Of a stretch of 10,936 nt of DNA, positions 1 to 7,448 are shown piece by piece. Each line of letters opens with the position of its first letter. Within the stretch, counting starts at the first letter, position 1. This DNA comes from Desulfobacteraceae bacterium 4572_89 (GTDB lineage: Bacteria > Desulfobacterota > Desulfobacteria > Desulfobacterales > Desulfobacteraceae), in assembly GCA_002085465.1 (NCBI GenBank), contig NBML01000050.1:1-10936 (forward strand), given 5' to 3'. Made by a program: the position numbers and the translations under genes. Below the pieces are notes generated by a model. The model saw only the letters and a list, made by a program, of their open reading frames with translations, did no database searches and was not told the origin of the DNA.

Positions 1-537
1 AGAAAAACATCCAATGGGGAAACCTATGATATGTATGCCATGACTGCTGCCCACAAAACTCTTCCCATGGGAACCTGGGTAAAGGTGAACAATCTGGGCA
101 ATAATCGGGAAATAATTGTCAGGGTCAATGACAGGGGACCATTTGTCAGGGGAAGGATTATTGACCTTTCCTATGCCGGTGCCAGAAAAATGGGTATGGT
201 TGGGCCGGGTACGGCCAGGGTAAAGGTTACTGCCCTGGGAAGGGCCACCTCCTATTCAAAAAAGACCAAGGCCCCAGTGAAATTTACACCTGTCAATTAC
301 TGGAAGGGCAATTTTACAGTCCAGGTGGGAGCTTTCCAGATAAAAACCAATGCAGAAAATTATAGGAAAAAATTATCCAACACTTATATGAATGCCCATC
401 TCACCCCCTATGAGGATGGCAGAGGCCGTTTTTTCCGGGTCAGAATAGGCAGATTCACCAATTTGAAAGATGCAGAACGATTCAGTGAAAAACTCATGGA
501 ACAGGGCTTTGGACAGGCCTTTGCCGTTGCAGAATAA
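1..537 (+). CDS. rlpA: Septal ring lytic transglycosylase RlpA, C-terminal part (5' truncated by window edge)
   Basis: RlpA cleaves glycan strands of denuded peptidoglycan at the division septum, usually as an outer-membrane lipoprotein. The frame is open from base 1, so the first in-frame ATGs (31, 40) are internal and the signal peptide lies outside the window; 178 residues remain. Residues about 1-75 are the double-psi beta-barrel: Glu7, His18 (TAAHKTLPMG) and Asp44 (RVNDRGPF) have spacings of 11 and 26, which match the catalytic Glu/His/Asp set I recall for Pseudomonas aeruginosa RlpA. After a basic linker, residues about 104-178 form a SPOR domain (starts NFTVQVGAFQ, later FFRVRIGRF) that binds denuded glycan at the septum. 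The stop at 535-537 is followed within ten bases by the next start, suggesting an operon. The family call is firm; enzymatic activity is inferred from the conserved residues. Confidence 0.93.
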   Translation, partial: RKTSNGETYDMYAMTAAHKTLPMGTWVKVNNLGNNREIIVRVNDRGPFVRGRIIDLSYAGARKMGMVGPGTARVKVTALGRATSYSKKTKAPVKFTPVNYWKGNFTVQVGAFQIKTNAENYRKKLSNTYMNAHLTPYEDGRGRFFRVRIGRFTNLKDAERFSEKLMEQGFGQAFAVAE

Positions 538-547
538 AGGGCCGGAC

Positions 548-691
548 ATGGGGCATACTATTTTTATGGACAGGGATGGTATTATTAATGAAGATTCCCC
601 GGCCTATATCAAGCATGCTTCAGAGTTTTATTTTATTCCCAAAAGCCCCCAGGCCATTGCTCTGCTTACCCATTATGTGAACCCTGAATGA
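548..691 (+). pseudogene. gmhB: N-terminal remnant of a GmhB-like D-glycero-beta-D-manno-heptose 1,7-bisphosphate 7-phosphatase (HAD family)
   Basis: This 47-residue reading frame starts at ATG 548 behind AAAGG (536-540, seven bases upstream). Its first 41 residues look like the start of the GmhB class of HAD phosphatases, which dephosphorylate heptose bisphosphate in ADP-heptose synthesis for LPS. MDRDGIINEDSP holds the nucleophile Asp8 and the acid/base Asp10, followed by the typical Y-I-K and F-I-P-x-S stretch and the helix ending in IALLT. Intact GmhB proteins are about 175-190 residues, so HAD motifs II-IV and the zinc loop are absent. After IALLT only six residues (HYVNPE) remain before TGA 689-691, which overlaps the recD2 start as ATGA. 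The intact start signals suggest a recent deletion or a short peptide kept for translational coupling. HisB-type HAD phosphatases share this N-terminus, so the exact substrate is uncertain. Confidence 0.68.
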
Positions 692-2949
692 TTACCATCA
701 AAGGGGTGCTTACCCGTCTCACATTTCAGAATCCTGAAAATCATTATACGGTTTGCAAGGTCAAAGTGGAAAAAATCAATGACCCCATTGTGGTGGTGGG
801 TCATCTGGCCGGGGTGGGTGAGGGTGAGAGTCTGACCCTTATTGGTCAATGGGCCTCCCATCCCAAATACGGAGATCAGTTCAAGGCAGAAACCTACAGG
901 GTAACCCTGCCGGCAACAATTTCCGGCATCAGAAAATATCTGGGGTCCGGCATGATAAGGGGTGTCAGCAAATCCCTGGCCAACAGGATTGTGGATACTT
1001 TCAAGGAGCAGACACTTGAAATAATTGAAAATGAACCTGAAAAGCTGTTGAAGGTAAACGGCATTGGCAGGGCTAAAAAAGATCTCATAGAAAAGGCCTG
1101 GAACTCCCTTCATTCAGTCCGCAGGGTCATGCAGTTCCTCCAGGACAACCAGGTGGGTGTCTCCCATGTGGGCAGTATTTTAAAAACCTATGGGTCCAAT
1201 GCCTTGAATGTTCTTCAAACCGATCCCTACCTTGTCGCAAAGGATATTCCAGGCATAGGCTTTAATGCCATGGACACCATTGCCAGGGCCGCAGGTATTG
1301 AAAAGGAAGATGAAAAAAGGCTCCAGGCATGCCTGATCTGTCAATTGCTCCAATATGCGCAGGATGGCCATGTATATGCTGAAAAGCAGGATCTCTTTAT
1401 TGCCAGTTCCAGATTATCCGGGGTGGACAAAGATTTGTTTGAAGATCCCCTTAAAACCTTGTCAGATTCAAAGGATTTAGTTGTGTGCCCGGATGAAGAG
1501 GATGACAGGGAGAGGCTGTGGGATCAAGATACCCCGTCGGATACGGATGCCTTGTCGGATAAAGATTTCCTGCCGGACCAGGATCTCATGGAAAAGGAAA
1601 ACAATACAAAGGTTTATCTGGCCCATCTTTTCAAGGCAGAGTCAGGTATTGCCTCCAGGATCAAAGCACTTTTATCCATGCCTGTTTCAGATTACAGGGT
1701 CAGTGAAGACCAGATTATGGAAGAGGTGCTGACAAGTCTTGCGGTCAAGCTGTCCCAGGAGCAGGTGGATGTGGTTTCCAAGGTACTGCATCAGAAAATA
1801 GTGGTCATAACCGGGGGGCCTGGCACCGGGAAAACAACCCTGGTAAGGGCCCTGTGCGCTGTGTTTAAAAAACTGCGCCTGAAGGTGACACTGAGCGCTC
1901 CCACAGGCCGGGCAGCCCGGCGTCTGTCCGAGGTAACCGGAAAAAAAGCCTTTACCCTGCACAAACTTTTGGGGTTTGACCACGAATCCCGGTCCTTTGA
2001 AAGGGGTTTTGCCAATCCCCTGGATCTGGATGTGTTTGTGGTGGATGAAGCCTCCATGGTGGATACCCTTCTCATGTATCATCTGGTGGAAGCCATGCCT
2101 GCCATGGCATGTCTTATCCTTGTGGGGGATACATTCCAGCTGCCCTCGGTGGGGCCGGGAAATGTATTGTCAGACATTATTGAATCAGAACAGGTGCGGG
2201 TTTTTTCTCTGACAAAGATTTTCCGCCAGGCCCGGGAAAGTCCCATTGTCATGCATGCCCACAGTATACGCAACGGTATTATGCCTGATTTTAAGGAGGC
2301 AGCACCCAGGGACCCGTCTGAATTTTATTTTATTGAAAATCAGCATCCCCAGAAGGTGGTGGAGACCATACTGGAACTATGTTCAAAAAGAATTCCAGCG
2401 GCCTTTCCCCACATTGACGAAGTCCAGGTGCTTACCCCCATGCACAGGGGCGATGCTGGAACCATCAATCTGAACCTCCAGCTCCAGGCAGTGCTCAATG
2501 ATTCCCAGGGCGGTATTGAGAGCCATGGGCTCACCTTTAAACCCCGGGACAAGGTAATGCATTTGAAAAATAATTATGAAAAAGATGTGTTTAACGGGGA
2601 TATCGGTGTGGTCCACGAGGTGAACAAGGCTGAAGGAAAAGTTCTTGTGGATTATGACGGCCGCATTGTCTCCTATGATCTTATGGAACTGGATGAACTG
2701 ACCCTGGCCTATACCATTTCAGTCCACAAATCCCAGGGGTCTGAATATGCTGCCGTGATCATTGCCCTGACCACGGCCCACTTTCCTTTGCTCCAGCGCA
2801 ACCTTTTGTATACTGCCATGACCCGGGGCAAACATCTGGTCATCATTGTGGGAGCTTCAAGGGCCTTGGAGATCGCTTTTCAAAACAATAAAACCGCCCT
2901 TCGCCTGTCAGGCCTTAAAGAAAAGCTGATTTCAGGATCAAGATATTGA
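688..2949 (+). CDS. recD2: RecD2-family ATP-dependent 5'-3' DNA helicase
   Basis: RecD2 is a superfamily 1B helicase that works without RecB/RecC in DNA repair and replication-fork processing. The 753-residue length fits the family. The start at 688 is supported by the N-terminus (ITIKGVLTRLTFQNPENHYT), which aligns with other RecD2 OB-like domains, although no clear ribosome site precedes it; the ATGA overlap with the upstream frame suggests translational coupling. A helix-hairpin-helix region occupies about residues 85-200 (KVNGIGRAKK, IPGIGFNAMD). Helicase motifs follow in order: Walker A GGPGTGKTT (376-384), Walker B VVDEAS with Asp453-Glu454, motif III GDTFQLPSVG (480-489), motif IV TKIFRQ, motif V TISVHKSQGSE (676-686) and motif VI TAMTRGK with Arg713. 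Between the N-terminal region and the ATPase core lies an acidic segment with four DxD hexapeptide repeats (279-302). All catalytic motifs are intact, so the enzyme should be active. Confidence 0.95.
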   Translation: MITIKGVLTRLTFQNPENHYTVCKVKVEKINDPIVVVGHLAGVGEGESLTLIGQWASHPKYGDQFKAETYRVTLPATISGIRKYLGSGMIRGVSKSLANRIVDTFKEQTLEIIENEPEKLLKVNGIGRAKKDLIEKAWNSLHSVRRVMQFLQDNQVGVSHVGSILKTYGSNALNVLQTDPYLVAKDIPGIGFNAMDTIARAAGIEKEDEKRLQACLICQLLQYAQDGHVYAEKQDLFIASSRLSGVDKDLFEDPLKTLSDSKDLVVCPDEEDDRERLWDQDTPSDTDALSDKDFLPDQDLMEKENNTKVYLAHLFKAESGIASRIKALLSMPVSDYRVSEDQIMEEVLTSLAVKLSQEQVDVVSKVLHQKIVVITGGPGTGKTTLVRALCAVFKKLRLKVTLSAPTGRAARRLSEVTGKKAFTLHKLLGFDHESRSFERGFANPLDLDVFVVDEASMVDTLLMYHLVEAMPAMACLILVGDTFQLPSVGPGNVLSDIIESEQVRVFSLTKIFRQARESPIVMHAHSIRNGIMPDFKEAAPRDPSEFYFIENQHPQKVVETILELCSKRIPAAFPHIDEVQVLTPMHRGDAGTINLNLQLQAVLNDSQGGIESHGLTFKPRDKVMHLKNNYEKDVFNGDIGVVHEVNKAEGKVLVDYDGRIVSYDLMELDELTLAYTISVHKSQGSEYAAVIIALTTAHFPLLQRNLLYTAMTRGKHLVIIVGASRALEIAFQNNKTALRLSGLKEKLISGSRY
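1522..1593 (+). repeat. Four in-frame 18-bp degenerate repeats (acidic DxD hexapeptides) inside recD2
   Basis: Four consecutive 18-base units at 1522, 1540, 1558 and 1576 encode DQDTPS, DTDALS, DKDFLP and DQDLME. Each unit starts GAY-NNN-GAT, and the first three end in CG. The block follows an already acidic stretch (EEDDRERLWD) and forms a flexible, negatively charged linker between the N-terminal region and the helicase core. The sharp 6-residue period at the DNA level points to expansion by slippage followed by drift. Confidence 0.8.
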
Positions 2950-3004
2950 ATTTTTTAACAATACCTGCTATTAAGAGCTTTTACTTTTTAAGGGGTTATC
3001 CAGC

Positions 3005-3874
3005 ATGCATTACCAAGGTATGATTATTCGCCCGCCCAGTGAGGCAAACAGTATTTTACTACAGGTCACTCTGGGCTGTTCCCATAATAAATGCACATTT
3101 TGCGGCACCTTCCGGGAAAAACGGTTCAACATCAAAAAAGATGATATAATATTTCAGGATATTGAATTTGCAAGAAAGAATTGCCGTCGCCAGAACCGGT
3201 TGTTTATCTGTGACGGGGATGCCATGATTGTGCCCCAGAAAAGGCTGGTTCCCATTCTTGAACGTATTAAGGAGCGTCTGCCCTGGGTGGAGAGGGTGGG
3301 TCTTTATGCCAACACCAAGGGAATTGGAATGAAAACCGATGAACAGCTAAAAGAGCTGAAGTCCCTTGGGGTGGATATTGCCTATATGGGCCTTGAGTCC
3401 GGTGATGATAAGGTTTTAAAGGATATCCGCAAAGGAGCCAGGGCCGAAAAAATGATCACCATGGGCAGGCGGGTCAAAGAGGCAGGTATTAAATTATCAG
3501 TTACAGTCCTGGTGGGCCTGGGAGGCAGGGAAAGATCCATGGTCCATGCCCGGGAAACAGGAAGGGTGCTTTCGGCCATGGACCCTGATTTCGTGGGGGC
3601 CTTAAGTTTGATGCTTATTCCTGGAACAGAACTCCACGATCAATACGAAAAGGGCGAGTTTCAGCTCATAAATCCCGAGGAAATGCTGGCTGAACTGGGG
3701 GGGATGATTGCTGCCACCCATTTGACCGACGGACTTTTCCATGCAAATCATGCATCAAATTATCTGCCCATCCGGGCCAGGCTGCCCAGGGATAAGGAAA
3801 AAACACTTGAATTGATATCCCAGGCACTTAGGGGAAATATAAAATTAAAGCCCGAATCCATGAGGGCCTTGTAA
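3005..3874 (+). CDS. Radical SAM protein, COG1032-like (CX4CX2C cluster motif), substrate unknown
   Basis: A 289-residue protein expected to bind a [4Fe-4S] cluster and cleave S-adenosylmethionine to a 5'-deoxyadenosyl radical. The cluster motif GCSHNKCTFCG (Cys25, Cys30, Cys33) has CX4CX2C spacing instead of the usual CX3CX2C; this matches a COG1032 subfamily I recognise by its leading 'IRPPSEA..S.LLQVTLGCS' and trailing 'NHASNYLP..ARLPRDK' signatures. Other visible elements are ICDGDAM (strand 2 region), MGLESGDD (SAM-binding GxES-like), VTVLVGLGG and LMLIPGTEL. There is no B12-binding domain and no extra Fe-S motif, so it is a bare partial TIM barrel. The ATG at 3005 follows AAGGGG (2990-2995) at nine bases. 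The gene lies 55 bases after recD2 and 30 bases before tkt, so it probably shares a transcript with tkt. The reaction is unknown and I do not assign one. Confidence 0.88.
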   Translation: MHYQGMIIRPPSEANSILLQVTLGCSHNKCTFCGTFREKRFNIKKDDIIFQDIEFARKNCRRQNRLFICDGDAMIVPQKRLVPILERIKERLPWVERVGLYANTKGIGMKTDEQLKELKSLGVDIAYMGLESGDDKVLKDIRKGARAEKMITMGRRVKEAGIKLSVTVLVGLGGRERSMVHARETGRVLSAMDPDFVGALSLMLIPGTELHDQYEKGEFQLINPEEMLAELGGMIAATHLTDGLFHANHASNYLPIRARLPRDKEKTLELISQALRGNIKLKPESMRAL

Positions 3875-3904
3875 CACCAAAATTAATTACAGGAGAAGAT
3901 TAAG

Positions 3905-5914
3905 ATGGCAGATGCCAGAGAAAACCTTGACCAGTTAACCGTTACTACCCTTCGAACCCTTTGCATGGATGCAGTCCAGAAAGCAAATTCAGGCCATCCC
4001 GGGGCGCCCATGGGGCTTGCACCGGCAGCCTATGTATTGTTTAAACGTTTTTTAAAACATAATCCCAAAAATCCTGCCTGGATCGACCGGGACCGGTTTG
4101 TTCTTTCAGGCGGCCATGCCTCTTCCCTGCTTTACAGCCTTCTTTATATGTTTGGATACGGTCTGGAACTTGAAGATCTTAAAAATTTCCGGCAGTGGGG
4201 TTCCAGAACTCCAGGACATCCTGAGTATGGAGATACCCCTGGGGTTGAAACAACTACAGGACCCCTGGGTCAGGGAATTGCCAATGCAGTGGGCATGGCC
4301 ATTGCCGAACGTCATCTGGCTGCCAGGTTTAACAAGTCAAACAGGAAATTAATCGACCACCACACCTATGCCATGTGCGGTGACGGGGATCTCATGGAAG
4401 GGGTGGCCATGGAAACTATTTCCCTTGCCGGTCACCTGGGTCTTGGAAAATTGATTCTGATTTATGATGACAATAAAATTACCATTGAGGGCAAGACTGA
4501 CATTGCCTTTACGGAAAATGTCCGGGCCAAGTTTGAAAGCATGAACTGGCACGTGGTTGAAGTTGCTGACGGTAATGATCTGAACAAAATCCAGAAGGGT
4601 ATCCAGGCTGGCAAGGATGCTGTGGCAAGACCCAGTCTGATTAAAATAAACACCCATATTGCCTATGGCAGTCCCAACAAGCAGGATACTCCAGATGCCC
4701 ACGGAGCGCCCCTGGGAGAAGATGAAATTCGCCTGGTTAAAGAATTTTATGGAGTGCCTTCGGATAAAAGTTTTTATGTGCCTGAAGAAATCCTTGAAGA
4801 GACCCGGAAAGCCATTACCTTTGGCCAGGGGTTTGAAAATAACTGGCAGGAGATTTTTAACGAATATAAAACCGAATACCCTGGAGATGCATCACAATTT
4901 GTGGATGCCATTTCTGGATTTCTGACACAGGGCTGGGATGCTAAAATCCCCCAGTTTAAAATCGAGGACGGCCCGGTTGCAACCAGAGCCGCTTCGGGAA
5001 AGGTGCTTAACGCCATAGCTGATAACCTTCCTGTTCTCATGGGAGGATCTGCAGACCTGGCCCCGTCCAACAAGACTTATCTTAACAATTTTATGGAATT
5101 CCAGAAAGATGCCTGGGGCGGCAGAAATATCAGGTTTGGCGTCCGGGAGCATGCCATGGCAGCCATCATGTCCGGCATGTACCTGCATTCCGGTATCCGT
5201 CCCTTTGGAGGAACTTTCCTGGTATTTGCAGATTATATGCGGCCGGCAATCAGGGTGGCTACCCTGATGAAACTTCCTTTGATCTATGTTTTTACCCATG
5301 ATTCAGTGGCCGTTGGGGAAGACGGTCCCACCCACCAGCCAGTGGAACATCTGGCATCCTTAAGAGCCATTCCCGGGTTAAATGTGATCCGGCCGGCAGA
5401 TGCCAATGAAACTGCCCTTGCCTGGAAACAGGCCCTGACAACAATGGATGCTCCTACGGCCTTGATTCTGAGCCGCCAGAAACTGCCCACAATGGATGTT
5501 TCCAATCGTGACGGTGAGTTCAGTTACGGGGCCTATGCCATAATGGATTCGGGCAGGGAAGCTGATATGCTGCTCATTGGAACAGGTTCTGAGGTTCATA
5601 TCTGTCTGGAAGCTGCCCAGACCCTTGAAAAAGATCACAATGTTAAAGTATCGGTTGTATCCATGCCTTCCTGGGAACTGTTTGAACAATCACCAGCTTC
5701 CTACAGAGAAAGAATTCTTCCTGGTTCTGTGACCAAAAGACTTGCCGTTGAAGCAGGAATAAGCATGGGCTGGCATAAATATGTGGGAACAGCCGGCAAA
5801 GTCATTGGTATAGATAAATTCGGTGCATCAGCTCCAGGCGGTACCGTACTCAGAGAATATGGATTTTCCAGTGAAAATATTGTGGAAAATGCTCTGGAAC
5901 TAATGAAAAATTAA
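3905..5914 (+). CDS. tkt: Transketolase
   Basis: Transketolase moves two-carbon ketol units between sugar phosphates in the non-oxidative pentose phosphate pathway, using thiamine diphosphate and a divalent metal in the cytoplasm. The 669-residue length is typical of a full bacterial enzyme, not a split N/C pair. Motifs in order: SGHPGAPMG (29-37), GGHASSLLY (69-77), GPLGQGIANAVGMA (119-132), the diphosphate motif beginning CGDGDLMEG (158-166) and ending at Asn190, HGAPLG (266-271), RFGVREHAM (410-418) with catalytic Glu415, FTHDSVAVGEDGPTHQP (463-479), and the C-terminal FGASAPGG (639-646). The start follows AGGAG (3891-3895) at nine bases. The gene is followed after 11 bases by the yjbQ gene, which may concern thiamine supply. 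Nothing is missing, so it should be active. Confidence 0.97.
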   Translation: MADARENLDQLTVTTLRTLCMDAVQKANSGHPGAPMGLAPAAYVLFKRFLKHNPKNPAWIDRDRFVLSGGHASSLLYSLLYMFGYGLELEDLKNFRQWGSRTPGHPEYGDTPGVETTTGPLGQGIANAVGMAIAERHLAARFNKSNRKLIDHHTYAMCGDGDLMEGVAMETISLAGHLGLGKLILIYDDNKITIEGKTDIAFTENVRAKFESMNWHVVEVADGNDLNKIQKGIQAGKDAVARPSLIKINTHIAYGSPNKQDTPDAHGAPLGEDEIRLVKEFYGVPSDKSFYVPEEILEETRKAITFGQGFENNWQEIFNEYKTEYPGDASQFVDAISGFLTQGWDAKIPQFKIEDGPVATRAASGKVLNAIADNLPVLMGGSADLAPSNKTYLNNFMEFQKDAWGGRNIRFGVREHAMAAIMSGMYLHSGIRPFGGTFLVFADYMRPAIRVATLMKLPLIYVFTHDSVAVGEDGPTHQPVEHLASLRAIPGLNVIRPADANETALAWKQALTTMDAPTALILSRQKLPTMDVSNRDGEFSYGAYAIMDSGREADMLLIGTGSEVHICLEAAQTLEKDHNVKVSVVSMPSWELFEQSPASYRERILPGSVTKRLAVEAGISMGWHKYVGTAGKVIGIDKFGASAPGGTVLREYGFSSENIVENALELMKN

Positions 5915-5925
5915 AGGAAAAATCC

Positions 5926-6324
5926 ATGCAGATTTCCGTTAAAACCAGTGCCAGAACCCAGATGATCGATATTACATCCCAGGTGAGAAAAGCAGTTGAA
6001 TCATTGGATATCCAGAACGGTCTGGTCCATGTCTGCTCCATGCATACCACGGGAGCGATCACCATCAATGAAAATGCAGATCCTGCCGTTGAAATTGATA
6101 TCCTGAACACCATCAACAAAATTATTCCCTGGGATGATCATTTCAAACACATGGAAGGTAATTCAGCCGCCCACATCAAGGTGAGCCTTTTTGGTCCCTC
6201 GGAAATGATCCCACTGGAAAATGGTTCCCTGGTGCTGGGTACCTGGCAGGGGATATTTTTCTGCGAATTTGATGGTCCAAGAAACCGCAGGGTCAATGTA
6301 AAAATACTGGCTGATCCTGTCTGA
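5926..6324 (+). CDS. YjbQ/UPF0047 family protein (secondary thiamine-phosphate synthase-like)
   Basis: A complete 132-residue member of the UPF0047/YjbQ family, which forms small cytoplasmic trimers. Family signatures are clear: CSMHTTGAITINEN (37-50) with His40 and Glu49, DDHFKHMEGNSAAHIK (70-85) with His72, His75 and His83 as likely metal or anion ligands, and GTWQGIFFCEFDGPR (105-119). E. coli YjbQ has been reported to give weak thiamine-phosphate synthase activity in vivo, but the physiological role of the family is unsettled. The start has AAAGGA (5914-5919) upstream, and the gap from transketolase is only 11 bases, so the two are probably co-transcribed. A link to cofactor supply for transketolase is an inference from position. 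Confidence 0.92.
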   Translation: MQISVKTSARTQMIDITSQVRKAVESLDIQNGLVHVCSMHTTGAITINENADPAVEIDILNTINKIIPWDDHFKHMEGNSAAHIKVSLFGPSEMIPLENGSLVLGTWQGIFFCEFDGPRNRRVNVKILADPV

Positions 6325-6360
6325 TATAGATGACAGTATGGCAAAAAAGGGTAAAATTAA

Positions 6361-6366
6361 AAGGGA
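6361..6366 (+). promoter_or_regulatory. Ribosome binding site that decides the start of the D-2-hydroxyacid dehydrogenase
   Basis: AAGGGA at 6361-6366 sits ten bases before ATG 6377. The alternative upstream ATG at 6338 has no purine-rich site in front of it and would add a lysine-rich 13-residue leader that the family does not have. Confidence 0.55.
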
Positions 6367-6376
6367 AACAAGGGAA

Positions 6377-7357
6377 ATGGAAAAAAAGGTATTGGTGTCC
6401 CGGCAATTTCCAGACATCGGGATAAAATTATTGGAAGAACAGGGGTTTGAGTTGACCATCTGGCACAAGGACAGACCCATGTATCCTTCAGAACTTATTG
6501 AACTGTCGATGGAGCACCAGGCTCTGCTGTGCACCCTGACAGATAAGATTGATAAGGATTTCCTTGAAAAATGCAGTCATCTTGAGATTATTTCCCAGTT
6601 TGCCGTGGGCTATGACAATATTGATGTGGATGAAGCTACACTCCTGGGTATACCCATCGGGTTTACACCGGATGTCATGAGCGAGGCAACAGCAGATATT
6701 GCCTTTGGTCTCATGATTGCGACAGCAAGGAAAATGTTTTTTCTCCATAAAACCATTATAAAAGGGGATTGGGGATATTTCAAGCCGACGGGAAACCTTG
6801 GCATGGAACTGAAGGGGAAAACCCTTGGGATTTTTGGAATGGGACGTATTGGAATGAAAATGGCACAGCGATGCAAAAATGCCTATGATATGGAAGTGAT
6901 TTATCATAATCGAAAGCCGGACAGGGATGCTGAAAAAGCCTTGGATGCATCCTGGGTCAGTTTTGATGAACTGCTGGCCAGAAGTGACGTTCTTTCAGCC
7001 CACTGCGTACTGAGTCCTGGGACCCGGGGTGTTTTCAATGGGTCAGCCTTTAAAAAAATGAAATCCACTGCCATTTTTATCAATACGGCCCGGGGGCCCA
7101 TTCATAATGAGCCGGATTTGATAGAAGCCCTTTCTTTAAATGAAATCTGGGGAGCAGGCCTTGATGTGACAGATCCTGAACCCATGGCAGCGGACAACCC
7201 GCTTTTATCCATGGAAACCGTCTGTGTCCTTCCCCATGTGGGCTCCGGTACCATCGAGGCAAGGGATGGCATGTCCAGGCTGGCAGCCGAGAATATCATT
7301 GAATTTTACAGGACAGGGACTTTACCCTTTATTGTAAATCCCATTGTATTGAAATAG
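6377..7357 (+). CDS. NAD(P)-dependent D-2-hydroxyacid dehydrogenase (glyoxylate/hydroxypyruvate reductase-like)
   Basis: A 326-residue cytoplasmic oxidoreductase that interconverts a 2-oxoacid and a D-2-hydroxyacid. An N-terminal substrate domain (about 1-100) contains the typical SQFAVGYDNIDVDEA, then the Rossmann domain has GMGRIG with Gly154, Gly156 and Gly159. The catalytic triad is complete: Arg239 in TARGP, Glu268 in DPEP and His287 in LPHVGS. The nucleotide strand ends in HNRKPDR; the Asn-Arg-Lys there resembles NADPH-preferring glyoxylate/hydroxypyruvate reductases, a weak hint. ATG 6377 is chosen over ATG 6338 because of the better ribosome site and family length. It lies 52 bases after yjbQ and 91 bases before the racemase homologue, on the same strand. 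The exact substrate (glyoxylate, hydroxypyruvate, another 2-ketoacid) cannot be read from sequence alone. Confidence 0.92.
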   Translation: MEKKVLVSRQFPDIGIKLLEEQGFELTIWHKDRPMYPSELIELSMEHQALLCTLTDKIDKDFLEKCSHLEIISQFAVGYDNIDVDEATLLGIPIGFTPDVMSEATADIAFGLMIATARKMFFLHKTIIKGDWGYFKPTGNLGMELKGKTLGIFGMGRIGMKMAQRCKNAYDMEVIYHNRKPDRDAEKALDASWVSFDELLARSDVLSAHCVLSPGTRGVFNGSAFKKMKSTAIFINTARGPIHNEPDLIEALSLNEIWGAGLDVTDPEPMAADNPLLSMETVCVLPHVGSGTIEARDGMSRLAAENIIEFYRTGTLPFIVNPIVLK

Positions 7358-7448
7358 TGCTGTAAAAATAAATATTAAAATAAAGACCGTAAAAATCTCA
7401 GGTTGCTTCAGGACAAAATTGCCATAGCCAAAACAAAGGGCTGATTCC

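Noticed and set aside
1907..1921. GC-rich hairpin GCCGGG-CAG-CCCGGC in recD2.
   Set aside because: It is only six base pairs, has no T-tract, and falls in codons for the conserved GRAARR motif after Walker A, so codon choice explains it.
2950..3004. T-rich gap after recD2 as a terminator or promoter.
   Set aside because: I find no stable stem before the T-runs and no pair of -35/-10 boxes with acceptable spacing; only the AAGGGG ribosome site is convincing.
3875..3904. Possible TPP riboswitch ahead of transketolase.
   Set aside because: The gap is 30 bases, far too short for the aptamer, and contains only a ribosome binding site.
6338..6376. Upstream ATG at 6338 as the start of the D-2-hydroxyacid dehydrogenase.
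   Set aside because: It has no ribosome site and adds a lysine-rich leader not seen in the family; ATG 6377 has AAGGGA ten bases upstream. It cannot be fully excluded.
7358..7448. AT-rich 91-base gap as a promoter or riboswitch for the racemase homologue.
   Set aside because: No clear promoter boxes, no conserved aptamer elements and no stem-loop; only the AAAGGG ribosome site stands out.
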